This document shows positions 1 to 5,820 of a stretch of DNA of 7,054 nt, in pieces. The notes beneath the pieces were generated by a model that saw only the letters and a list, made by a program, of their open reading frames with translations, was not told the origin of the DNA and did not search any database. Location: positions 1 to 7,054 of the forward strand of contig NATK01000073.1 of the NCBI GenBank assembly GCA_002085285.1, in the 5' to 3' direction. The first letter of the stretch is position 1. The number at the start of each line of letters is the position of its first letter. Position numbers and translations under genes: made by a program. This DNA is from Candidatus Latescibacteria bacterium 4484_7. Lineage in GTDB: Bacteria > Krumholzibacteriota > Krumholzibacteriia > Krumholzibacteriales > Krumholzibacteriaceae.

Positions 1-429
1 TCCATAACGAATATCGTAGCCGCCCAGCAGGGGGGTTTCATGCACTGGAACATGATAACGAATCCGCTGGCGACGGCGGCGGGCATGCTTGGATTCCTCG
101 GGATGATGATGCATTCGCCGTTCGACATACATCTCGCCCCGCAGGAGATTCCGGTCGGACCTCCTACTGAGTTCCAGAGTGCCTTCATCGGTCTCTTGAT
201 GACGAACCGCTCGATATTCGCCGCAGCAAAGCTCGTCCTCTTCATGGACCTATTCTTCGGCGGAGCGACATCGATCGTCACGATGATAGTAAAAACGTTC
301 TTGATATTTATGTGGTGTGTTTTCGTAGGGGCGGTATTCCCGAGGTTCAGGGTGGAGCAGTCGGTGAGATGGCTCCTCAAGGCCCCTACGGCGATAGGAA
401 TCATTGCAGTGCTCGTGTATGTGTTTTGA
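1..429 (+). CDS. NuoH/MbxM-like membrane subunit (3' end)
   Basis: This is the C-terminal 142 residues of the membrane subunit that docks the peripheral arm in complex I and in group 4 membrane hydrogenases. The frame is open from base 1, so the start lies upstream; it ends at TGA 427-429. The family signature is the PFD..xxxPQEIPVGPPTEF stretch at bases 118-174, equivalent to the PFD...E...GP.TEY loop of NuoH. The run PQEIPVGPPTEF is closer to what I recall of hydrogenase/Mbx-type subunits than to NuoH of classical complex I. After the loop come hydrophobic helices (roughly bases 205-342 and 370-426) and the protein stops right after the last one, as the family does. The next genes encode the peripheral subunits B, C and D. 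Family assignment is firm; the NuoH versus MbxM/EchB subtype is inferred from the neighbours. Confidence 0.9.
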   Translation, partial: SITNIVAAQQGGFMHWNMITNPLATAAGMLGFLGMMMHSPFDIHLAPQEIPVGPPTEFQSAFIGLLMTNRSIFAAAKLVLFMDLFFGGATSIVTMIVKTFLIFMWCVFVGAVFPRFRVEQSVRWLLKAPTAIGIIAVLVYVF

Positions 430-453
430 TCATTCGGGCTGGCAGTTATTGCC

Positions 454-675
454 GCCAGCTCCAGTGCCCTTGCAGCCTTTTGGCACGGCGGCGCTTGACG
501 CCAGCTCCAGCGCCCTTGCAGCCTTTTGGCACGGCGGCGCTTGACGCCGGCTACCGTGCGCTTGCCGCTTTTGACACAGCGGCGCTTGACGCCAGCTCCA
601 GTGCCCTTGCAGCTTTTTGGCACGGCGGCGCTTGACGCCGGCTCCCGTGCCCTTGCAGCCTTTTGACCCGGCGGC
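454..675. repeat. Tandem repeat, about 4.9 copies of a 46-bp unit
   Basis: Units start at 454, 500, 546, 591 and 637, giving spacings of 46, 46, 45 and 46 bp. Each begins GCCRGCTMC and ends GCGGCGCTTGAC; the last copy decays after about 675. Copies 1, 2 and 4 are nearly identical; copies 3 and 5 start GCCGGCT and diverge more. The 46-bp period is not a multiple of three and copy 3 is one base short, so no reading frame persists, which argues against coding. Each unit boundary can form a small stem, for example CGGCG-CTTGA-CGCCG. A further stem, GCTGGC/GCCAGC (438-443 with 454-459), precedes the array, without a T-run. The array sits between two co-directional genes of one complex. Confidence 0.93.
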
Positions 676-817
676 AAATGGCGGAGAAGATTGATGACCG
701 GCTGGTGATTGAAAAACCGAGGTGCAGGAAAGAAGCTCGAAGCCTGCATCGACTTGCGATACAGATCACTTACTAAACGGAAACGGAGACTTGAGCGAAA
801 TGACAGAGGAAAGAAAC
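676..817 (+). other. Leader between repeat array and NuoB-like gene
   Basis: This stretch has no recognised gene and no repeat unit. It holds a 32-codon ORF (678-776, starting MAEKIDDRLV, ending QITY) that lacks a convincing Shine-Dalgarno and resembles nothing I know; it may be chance or a remnant. A GTG at 722 and an ATG at 800 are in frame with the NuoB-like gene, so part of this leader could be translated if one of them is used. I see no clear -35/-10 pair, so a promoter serving B, C and D here is possible but not shown. Confidence 0.4.
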
Positions 818-1411
818 ATGAACGAAGAGTTCGAGATGGACGAGCTTTTCTGCACGGAAAGACCGAAGCCCGTACCGCCTCCTACCCGAAAGATCATACG
901 AGATTTCTACAACTGGGCTCAGGCGAACTCGCTCTTCATACTCGCCTACGGGACGGGGTGCGGCGGAATCGAGCTCAGACCTCTATTCACAGCGCGCTAC
1001 GACATATCAAGATTCAAGATACTTCCGAGGCCCACGCCGAGGCAGGCGGGCCTATTCATCATAAGCGGATACCTCGCAGTCAAATCGCTGAAGCGCGTCA
1101 TAAGAAGCTACGAGCAGATGCAGAACCCCAAGTTTGTAATCGCACTCGGCAGCTGCACCGTCAACGGCGGTATGTACTGGGACAGCTACAACACAATCAA
1201 CAGGCTCGATTACTACCTCCCCGTCGATGTCTATGTAACCGGATGTATGCCGAGACCCGAGTCGCTGATAGCGGGCTTCGACAAGCTAAAGGAGCTCATA
1301 ATGGCAGGCAAGGCGGAGGGCGCCAACCGCTATGCCGAGAAGTTCGACTGGTACAAGGCAAACCAGAAGAAGATCATTAAGGATTGGGATATGCCCGAGT
1401 ACAACTGGTAG
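818..1411 (+). CDS. NuoB/MbxJ-like iron-sulfur subunit with one cluster ligand missing
   Basis: This 197-residue protein corresponds to NuoB (Nqo6), MbxJ or EchC, the subunit carrying the [4Fe-4S] cluster next to the catalytic site at the membrane interface. Visible motifs are YGTGCGGIEL (Cys48), PTPRQAGLFIISG (73-84), a stretch ending PKFVIALGSC (Cys113) plus NGG, and VDVYVTGCMPRP (Cys143). Complex I has CC at the first motif; here it is Cys48-Gly49, so one of four N2 ligands is absent. The ATG at 818 is preferred because AGAGGA (805-810) lies 7 nt upstream; ATG 800 and GTG 722 are in-frame alternatives, with GGAG 11 nt before ATG 800. The length is normal for the family. A 142-bp gap separates it from the NuoC-like gene. 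Family membership is certain; the acceptor it serves is not known. Confidence 0.93.
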   Translation: MNEEFEMDELFCTERPKPVPPPTRKIIRDFYNWAQANSLFILAYGTGCGGIELRPLFTARYDISRFKILPRPTPRQAGLFIISGYLAVKSLKRVIRSYEQMQNPKFVIALGSCTVNGGMYWDSYNTINRLDYYLPVDVYVTGCMPRPESLIAGFDKLKELIMAGKAEGANRYAEKFDWYKANQKKIIKDWDMPEYNW

Positions 1412-1420
1412 CTTGTGGAA

Positions 1421-1455
1421 GGAAGCGCTTCCGGTTTGGGAGCGGTCGAGCCGCT
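1421..1455 (+). other. Two small inverted repeats after the NuoB-like gene
   Basis: A perfect 12-bp palindrome GGAAGCGCTTCC occupies 1421-1432, ten bases after the stop codon. A perfect 5-bp stem with a 5-base loop, AGCGG-TCGAG-CCGCT, follows at 1441-1455. Neither is followed by a T-run, so they are not intrinsic terminators. In RNA they could form short hairpins that stabilise the upstream mRNA or separate translation of the NuoB-like and NuoC-like cistrons; the palindrome could equally be a protein-binding site in DNA. Function is inferred only. Confidence 0.5.
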
Positions 1456-1553
1456 GATCGGAGGCGGCGCAGGAAACCGTGCTCGAGAAAGAGCTAAAAG
1501 GAACAAAAAATGGAGATTGGACGATAACCGAAAAAGGGAAAAGGCAACGTGTT

Positions 1554-2135
1554 ATGAAAGAGCTTTTGGAAAGATTGGAAGATAGATTCACCGTAACGGA
1601 GAGCGACGTGGAAAGAGACAACCTCGCCTTCATTACTCTGCCGAGCAAAGAGGTTGTTCAGGCCGCTACACACCTGCGGGACATCGAAGGATTCGGCCAC
1701 CTCGTCATGATATCGGCGGTCGACTACATCGAAAGAGGCATATTTCAGCTCACCTACATACTGCACAACTACGATAAGCATAGCGACATAGGCGTAAGAA
1801 CCGAGATCGATCGCAGAAACCCCGTCATGGACAGCATCCATCACCTCTGGGCTGCGGCGAGGGTCTATCAGCAGGAGCTGCGGGAGATGTTCGGCATAGA
1901 CTTTCCCGGCAGCCCCAGGGTTGATGAACCTATGATCCTCGAGGGGTGGGACAACATCCCGCCGATGCGCAAGGACTTCGATACGAAGAAATACGCTGAG
2001 GAGACATACTTCCCACGAGAGGGAAGGGTCACCTACGATCCGGCAAGGGCGATGGAAGAAAAGAACTATCCGCTGGAAGCAAGGGTAAAGAAAAGGATTC
2101 AGAAACTGCTCAGAGAAGGAAAGGACGAGGATTAG
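1554..2135 (+). CDS. NuoC/MbxK-like 30-kDa subunit
   Basis: This 193-residue protein is the hydrophilic 30-kDa-type subunit that packs against NuoD in the peripheral arm and carries no cofactor. The diagnostic stretch is QQELREMFGIDF (106-117), matching the ERE..DMFGI.F motif of NuoC, followed by PGSPRVDEPMILEGW and PPMRKDF (136-142), matching the usual W....PLRKDYP. The N-terminal half shows the expected alternating strands (DNLAFITLP, FGHLVMISAVDY, FQLTYILHNY). The charged C-terminal tail after residue 160 is somewhat extended. ATG 1554 has AAGG (1541-1544) 9 nt upstream and gives a normal NuoC N-terminus. A GTG at 1479 with AGGA 4 nt upstream would add 25 residues of low-complexity Lys/Glu-rich sequence, so I disfavour it. 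Identity is firm and the start is moderately sure. Confidence 0.88.
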   Translation: MKELLERLEDRFTVTESDVERDNLAFITLPSKEVVQAATHLRDIEGFGHLVMISAVDYIERGIFQLTYILHNYDKHSDIGVRTEIDRRNPVMDSIHHLWAAARVYQQELREMFGIDFPGSPRVDEPMILEGWDNIPPMRKDFDTKKYAEETYFPREGRVTYDPARAMEEKNYPLEARVKKRIQKLLREGKDED

Positions 2136-2198
2136 GCGTTGGGCCCTTTTAATAATGCCGATGAGGATACATAAACAGCCCAAGACAGGAAAATAGAC

Positions 2199-3374
2199 AT
2201 GAAAGAAAGAAGAATTTCAGAGACAAATCCATGGGAGCCCACATGGTGTGATGTGCCGAAGCTCGACCTCAAGAGCGAACGTTACGTCAAGATCTGGCAG
2301 GGACCTCAGCACCCCGGTGTTACGGGGAACATGGCTTTGGAGCTTACGCTCGAAGGCGACGTCGTCGTGGACTGCAGGACGCACGTCGGATACCTCCACC
2401 GCGGGTTCGAAAAACTGATGGAGCGAAGGCGATATATTCAGTGCTTCCCGATCGTCTGTAGAATCTGCGTGCCCGAGCCCGATTACAACGAGTACCTCTT
2501 CGCCGCAGCGGCAGAGGAACTGGCCGGTATAGAGATACCGGAGCGAGGAGCATGGATCAGGGCGCTCGTTCTCGAGCTCACGAGAACCGCTTTTCTGACG
2601 ATGTGGCTCGGAGGGCAGGCTGCTGCATTCGGACTCGGCACGATAGGCCAGTGGAGCGTGGCGCACAGAGACTTTATCCTCGACCTTTTCGAGGAACTCA
2701 CCGGCCACAGGATCTACCACATGTACATCATACCCGGAGGAGTAAGACACGAACTCCCCGAAGGGTTTGCCGGACGCGTAGAGGCTGTCCTCGAGCGCAT
2801 CGAAAAAATCATCTCCGATATAGAGAAGGTGATGTTCCACAATGCCGTATTCAAGGCGAGGGCCAAGGGACTCGGCTACATTCCGCCGTCATGGGTGGAG
2901 CCTTACGGTATAACAGGCAGTACAGCGAGAGGCGCAGGGGTCGCAATAGACGTAAGAAAAGACAACCCCTACCTCGTCTACGACAAGCTCGACTTCGAAA
3001 AGATCGTGGGCGGCGAATCCGACGTCTACGAAAGAGCCGTCTTGAGAAAAGAAGAGATACTGATGTCTATAAGACTCATCAGGCAGATACTCAAGCGCAT
3101 GCCCGGCGGCCCGGTCAGGGCAAAGCTGCCCAATGTCTTTCACTGGAGGATACCGGCCGGAGAAACCTACGTCCGAGCCGAGAGCGGACGCGGCGAGATG
3201 GGCTACTACATGGTATCGGACGGAACGGAGTATCCGAGACGTGTGAACGTCAGGGGAGCGAGCTACACGCACGCAATGGCGCTGCTCGAGAGGCTCGCCC
3301 TCGGCGTGAGCAATGCCGACATCGCAGGGCTTATGACGTCGATCCAAACGTGCCCGCCGGAGATAGAGAGGTAG
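2199..3374 (+). CDS. NuoD/MbxL-like catalytic-type subunit with CxxE/CxxE motifs
   Basis: This 391-residue protein is homologous to NuoD (Nqo4) and to the large subunit of group 4 [NiFe] hydrogenases. Visible motifs include GPQHPGVTGNM (35-45), GYLHRGFEKLMERR (64-77), a stretch ending YHMYIIPGGVRHELP (173-187), LGYIPP (225-230), YGITGSTARGAGVAIDVRK (236-254) and ESGRGEMGYYMVSDG (328-342), all in the family order. The N-terminal hydrogenase motif RICGIC reads RICVPE (Cys90, Glu93). The C-terminal DPCxxC reads QTCPPE (Cys385, Glu388). Both bridging cysteines are thus Glu, and a normal NiFe site cannot form. The complex I quinone residues His38 and Tyr87 (Thermus numbering) align with Thr42 and Val91. 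AGGAAA about 7 nt before ATG 2199 supports the start. The stop at 3372-3374 is 4 nt from the next small ORF. Likely Mbx/Ehr-type, with unknown acceptor. Confidence 0.93.
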   Translation: MKERRISETNPWEPTWCDVPKLDLKSERYVKIWQGPQHPGVTGNMALELTLEGDVVVDCRTHVGYLHRGFEKLMERRRYIQCFPIVCRICVPEPDYNEYLFAAAAEELAGIEIPERGAWIRALVLELTRTAFLTMWLGGQAAAFGLGTIGQWSVAHRDFILDLFEELTGHRIYHMYIIPGGVRHELPEGFAGRVEAVLERIEKIISDIEKVMFHNAVFKARAKGLGYIPPSWVEPYGITGSTARGAGVAIDVRKDNPYLVYDKLDFEKIVGGESDVYERAVLRKEEILMSIRLIRQILKRMPGGPVRAKLPNVFHWRIPAGETYVRAESGRGEMGYYMVSDGTEYPRRVNVRGASYTHAMALLERLALGVSNADIAGLMTSIQTCPPEIER

Positions 3375-3533
3375 AGAAATGAACCCTGTTACCGCAGGGA
3401 AAAAGATGAAGTGTTCGAAGATCTTCGGGCCTTGTCGCAAGTCCGTTGAAACGGCCGTCGATACAGAGTCAAGAAACAGACGACAGAATTCGACTGCGGC
3501 CGCTATGACAATAGAAAGGTAGAGGAATGAACC
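3362..3533 (+). repeat. Duplicated stop/Shine-Dalgarno/start segment flanking the small ORF
   Basis: Two 24-bp segments, 3362-3385 and 3510-3533, match at 21 of 24 positions and are offset by 148 bp. Each carries, in the same order, an A/G-rich Shine-Dalgarno (AGAGAGG or AGAAAGG), the TAG stop of the upstream frame, and ATGAACC as the next start. As a result both the NuoD-like protein and the small ORF end in Ile-Glu-Arg, and the small ORF and the fused oxidoreductase both start Met-Asn. This looks like a small tandem duplication or a copied translation-coupling element. Confidence 0.75.
3379..3522 (+). CDS. Small ORF, 47 residues, unknown function
   Basis: I do not recognise this product. 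It starts MNPVTAGKKMKCSKIFG, is rich in Lys/Arg and Ser/Thr, has two cysteines (12 and 19), no membrane segment and no known cluster motif, and ends MTIER. It lies 4 nt after the NuoD-like stop, has AGAGAGG 7 nt before its ATG, and stops 4 nt before the next ATG, so translational coupling is plausible. Both ends lie in the duplicated 24-bp segment. Either it is a genuine small protein of the operon, or it is a chance frame created when the junction was duplicated and filler was inserted. Nothing in the composition decides between these. Confidence 0.4.
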   Translation: MNPVTAGKKMKCSKIFGPCRKSVETAVDTESRNRRQNSTAAAMTIER

Positions 3534-5305
3534 TTAGAGATGTGCTGTCACCATTCTATGCGTGGAAAAGGACGCTGGAAAAGCCTTTCACGATCAAGAG
3601 GCCAGTCGAGGAAGTCAGGCGGGGCGCTCCCGGCTACAGGGGGTTTCATATAAACGACGTCGGTAAATGTATCGGCTGCGGAAGCTGCTCGCGGATATGC
3701 CAGAATGGTGCGATAGACATGGTCCCCGTCGAGGGAATAAAGAGCGGGCACGGCGACTCGGGGCTCCGCCCGAGGATTGACTATGGCAGGTGCTGCTGGT
3801 GCGCCCTCTGCGTGGACATCTGCCCCACTGGATCGCTCGGCATGTCGAACAAGTACAACTGGATCTCACCCGACGGCGACGAATTCGTCTTCACACCCGG
3901 TGTGGACGACAAGAACTGGGACCAGAGCTCCGAGGGCTACAGGCGCAGAGACGAAACGTGGCTCATAGAGCCGGTGAAGACAGACATGCCCGTCCTTGAG
4001 CCCGAGGTGAGACGCCGGAGCTTCGAAGAGGTAGCAGAAGGATACGACGACGAGTTGGCTCGCAGAGAAGCGATGAGATGCATCGAGTGCGGACTCTGCA
4101 TTGAGGCCTGCCCCACGCACATGGATGTGCCGCAGTACATCAAGTCGATTCGAGACAACAACCTCGAAGAGGGCTTGAGGATACTATACGAAACGAATCC
4201 ATTCTCCGAAAGCTGCGGCAGGATATGCACGGCTCGCTGCCAGGATGCATGTCCCCTCGGTCGCGAAGGTGAACCTGTAATGATAAGGTGGCTGAAGCGC
4301 TACATCACCGACAGAACCGCTCCGAGGGCCCGAGAGATTCTCGCCGATTTCCACTCATTGCCGCAGACCGGCAAGAAGGTGGCGATCGTCGGCGGAGGCC
4401 CATCGGGACTTACTGCCGCATACTACCTGAAAAGCTACGGTCACAATGCCACGATTTTCGAGATGCACGACGAGCTCGGCGGGATGCTCCGCTACGGAAT
4501 ACCTGAATACAGACTGCCGAAGGCGATACTCGACCGCGAGATCAAAACGATCCTCGATACGGGCGTCGAAACGAAACTCGAGGTAAAGATCGGCGAGGAC
4601 GTGAGCCTCAAAGACCTCTACGACGACTACGACGCTGTCTTTGTTTCGATAGGCGCCCAGAGGGGAACCTCGATGCCAATAGAAGGCATCGACACGCCTG
4701 GAGTCCTCGTTGGCGTCGACTTCCTCGACGAGATCGCCAAAGGCAAAAGGCCGAATCTCGGCGAAAAGGTGGCTGTCATAGGAGGCGGCAACACGGCGAT
4801 GGACGTCTGCCGCACGTCGGTGCGTCTCGGCTCGAAAGAGGTCGTCGTCCTCTACCGCCGGACGGAGCGAGAGATGCCCGCGGCGCACGAAGAGGTCGAG
4901 GAGGCGCGCGAGGAAGGCGTGAGATTCGAATTTCTCACGGCTCCCACGATCATCTCGAAGAAGGACGACAAACTCGAGCTCGAATGCATCCGCATGGAGC
5001 TCGGCGAGCCCGACGAAAGCGGGCGCCGGCGCCCCGTTCCGATCGAAGGCTCCGAGTTCAAGATCACGGCAGATACCTGCATCATGGCAATAGGCCAGAA
5101 GGTCGAAAACGTTATGGCCGAGCAGGTGGGAGTCGAAACGACGAGGTGGGGCACATTCGAGGTCGACGAGGACACGCTCACGACGAACGTCGAGGGAATA
5201 TTTGCAGGAGGGGATTGCGAAACGGGGCCTGACGATGCCATAAAGGCTATAGCAGCGGGAAAGAAGGCTGCGTATTTCATCAACAGGTATCTGAAGGAGG
5301 ACTGA
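3527..5305 (+). CDS. NuoI-like ferredoxin fused to GltD-like NAD(P)H oxidoreductase
   Basis: This is a 592-residue fusion. Residues 1-110 are NuoI/MbxN-like, with two cluster motifs: Cys48, 51, 54, 58 and Cys89, 92, 95, 99 (an extra Cys90 lies within the second). Residues 180-260 are the GltD-type helical cluster domain: Cys185, 188, 191, 195 and Cys230, 234, 238, 242 (CGRIC...C...CP). An FAD-binding Rossmann motif, VAIVGGGPSGL, is at 285-295. A second dinucleotide motif, VAVIGGGNTAMD, is at 415-426 and matches the NAD(P)H domain of GltD/NfnL. The flavin C-terminal motif GIFAGGDCETGPDDA is at 557-571. It should carry electrons between NAD(P)H and the NuoB-like cluster through FAD and about four [4Fe-4S] centres, replacing NuoEFG plus NuoI. 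Arg441-region basic residues (VLYRRTEREMPA) are typical of NADPH users, but preference cannot be settled here. The start has AAAGG 7 nt upstream. Confidence 0.93.
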   Translation: MNLRDVLSPFYAWKRTLEKPFTIKRPVEEVRRGAPGYRGFHINDVGKCIGCGSCSRICQNGAIDMVPVEGIKSGHGDSGLRPRIDYGRCCWCALCVDICPTGSLGMSNKYNWISPDGDEFVFTPGVDDKNWDQSSEGYRRRDETWLIEPVKTDMPVLEPEVRRRSFEEVAEGYDDELARREAMRCIECGLCIEACPTHMDVPQYIKSIRDNNLEEGLRILYETNPFSESCGRICTARCQDACPLGREGEPVMIRWLKRYITDRTAPRAREILADFHSLPQTGKKVAIVGGGPSGLTAAYYLKSYGHNATIFEMHDELGGMLRYGIPEYRLPKAILDREIKTILDTGVETKLEVKIGEDVSLKDLYDDYDAVFVSIGAQRGTSMPIEGIDTPGVLVGVDFLDEIAKGKRPNLGEKVAVIGGGNTAMDVCRTSVRLGSKEVVVLYRRTEREMPAAHEEVEEAREEGVRFEFLTAPTIISKKDDKLELECIRMELGEPDESGRRRPVPIEGSEFKITADTCIMAIGQKVENVMAEQVGVETTRWGTFEVDEDTLTTNVEGIFAGGDCETGPDDAIKAIAAGKKAAYFINRYLKED

Positions 5306-5309
5306 TATA

Positions 5310-5720
5310 ATGGCGGAAGACTTCAAATTCGAATCGATCGGAGACGTGCTCGACTTCGCGATAGCAAAGGAGATCGAGACCTACGAGTTCTATAAGGAAT
5401 GGGCTGCGAAGGTGGATAACTCAGCGATCAAGGAAGCGCTGGAGGAATTTTCAGGCGAAGAGCTCAAGCACAGAAAGCTCCTCGAGGACGTCAAGGCCGG
5501 GAAGCACGTGATCGCTCAAAAGACATCAGTGCCCGATTTGAAACTCGCCGACTACTTCACTATGGCAAAGCCATCGGAGTCCATGAGCTTTCAGGACGCC
5601 CTGCGGGTGGCTATCCAGCGCGAGAAGACGCCCGATCGTAACGAGCCCCTGCCCCGCTTCGCCCCCGATCAGGATATTCAACGAAACCTTGCTCATTTGC
5701 CCTCCCCTGTTATTCGGTGA
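5310..5720 (+). pseudogene. Rubrerythrin/ferritin-like protein, truncated at about residue 106
   Basis: The ATG at 5310 has a strong GAAGGAGG (5293-5300) 9 nt upstream and follows the fusion gene by 4 nt, so it belongs to the same operon. Residues 1-106 are a typical rubrerythrin-like four-helix di-iron domain: helix 1 DFAIAKEIETYEFYKEWA, helix 2 with the ExxH in EELKHRKLLED (50-60), then a linker and the start of helix 3, MSFQDALRVAIQREK (92-106). The family then continues through helix 3 and a helix 4 with a second ExxH. Here residues 107-136 are Pro/Arg-rich, match no such helix, and neither other frame restores it. These last 30 codons are antisense to another gene on the - strand. The protein would lack half its metal ligands. 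Peroxide or oxygen defence is the usual family role. It is broken, or artefactually joined. Confidence 0.8.
5628..5696 (-). pseudogene. 5' fragment of 2-oxoacid:ferredoxin oxidoreductase gamma/alpha subunit
   Basis: Reading the - strand from ATG at 5696-5694 gives MSKVSLNILIGGEAGQGLVT followed by IGRLLA. This matches the N-terminus of the gamma domain of KorA/VorA-type 2-oxoacid:ferredoxin oxidoreductases, whose glycine-rich GGEAGQG..T.G opening is very characteristic. A strong Shine-Dalgarno, GGGGAGG, lies a few bases upstream on the same strand, and a promoter-like pair lies further back. After about residue 23-26 the frame enters the antisense of the rubrerythrin-like gene and family similarity stops, so only about 70-80 bases of the gene remain. 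The enzyme would oxidise a 2-oxoacid with CoA to acyl-CoA, reducing ferredoxin. Recognition rests on a short stretch, but the motif, start and ribosome site agree. Confidence 0.75.
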
Positions 5721-5820
5721 TCTCGTTATTTATCAATCAACTGTAAGGTATCAAGGATTAACTTAACCTTCGATTCCTTTAAGGGAACGGAAGATACATC
5801 ATAACTCCTAATAACAGGGG
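5704..5820. repeat. 11-bp inverted repeat around the divergent promoter
   Basis: CCCCTGTTATT (5704-5714) and its exact reverse complement AATAACAGGGG (5810-5820) are 95 bp apart. The left arm overlaps the Shine-Dalgarno of the - strand oxidoreductase fragment. If a transcript began upstream of 5820, pairing of the arms would hide that ribosome site; a transcript from the promoter near 5720 would lack the right arm. The pair could also be a two-site operator. Confidence 0.55.
5727..5754 (-). promoter_or_regulatory. Candidate sigma70-type promoter for the oxidoreductase fragment
   Basis: On the - strand, TTGATA (5754-5749) matches five of six bases of the -35 consensus. It is followed after 16 bp by TAAATA (5732-5727), a weak -10. 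The start of transcription would fall near 5720, about 24 nt before the ATG at 5696 and just upstream of its ribosome site. The spacing and position are right; the -10 match is only fair. Confidence 0.4.

Noticed and set aside
438..459. Intrinsic terminator after the NuoH-like gene
   Set aside because: The GCTGGC/GCCAGC stem is short, has a 10-base loop and is not followed by a run of T.
312..635. 107-codon + strand ORF overlapping the NuoH-like end and the repeats
   Set aside because: It shadows the NuoH-like frame and then runs through the out-of-frame tandem repeats; the ribosome site and family likeness are absent.
454..675. CRISPR array
   Set aside because: The 46-bp units abut directly with no unique spacers, and no cas gene is visible.
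722..817. GTG 722 as the start of the NuoB-like gene
   Set aside because: The added residues resemble no NuoB extension, and ATG 818 has a much better Shine-Dalgarno; ATG 800 remains possible.
1479..1553. GTG 1479 as the start of the NuoC-like gene
   Set aside because: It adds a Lys/Glu-rich stretch unlike NuoC N-termini, and AGGA is only 4 nt away; ATG 1554 gives the usual N-terminus.
2139..2183. TTGGGC/GCCCAA inverted repeat between the NuoC-like and NuoD-like genes
   Set aside because: Six-base arms with a 33-base loop and no T-run are weak and likely to occur by chance.
2199..3374. Functional [NiFe] hydrogenase large subunit
   Set aside because: Both bridging cysteines of the CxxC motifs are Glu, so the normal NiFe site cannot be built, despite clear homology.
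3486..3503. EcoRI (GAATTC) next to NotI (GCGGCCGC) as a sign of cloning vector or adapter
   Set aside because: The sites are separated by four bases not matching the common linkers I know, the small ORF reads through, and no other vector sequence is seen; probably coincidence.
4355..5326. 323-codon antisense ORF opposite the fusion gene
   Set aside because: The opposite strand encodes unmistakable GltD motifs; the antisense product has no recognisable motif and is a product of biased codon use.
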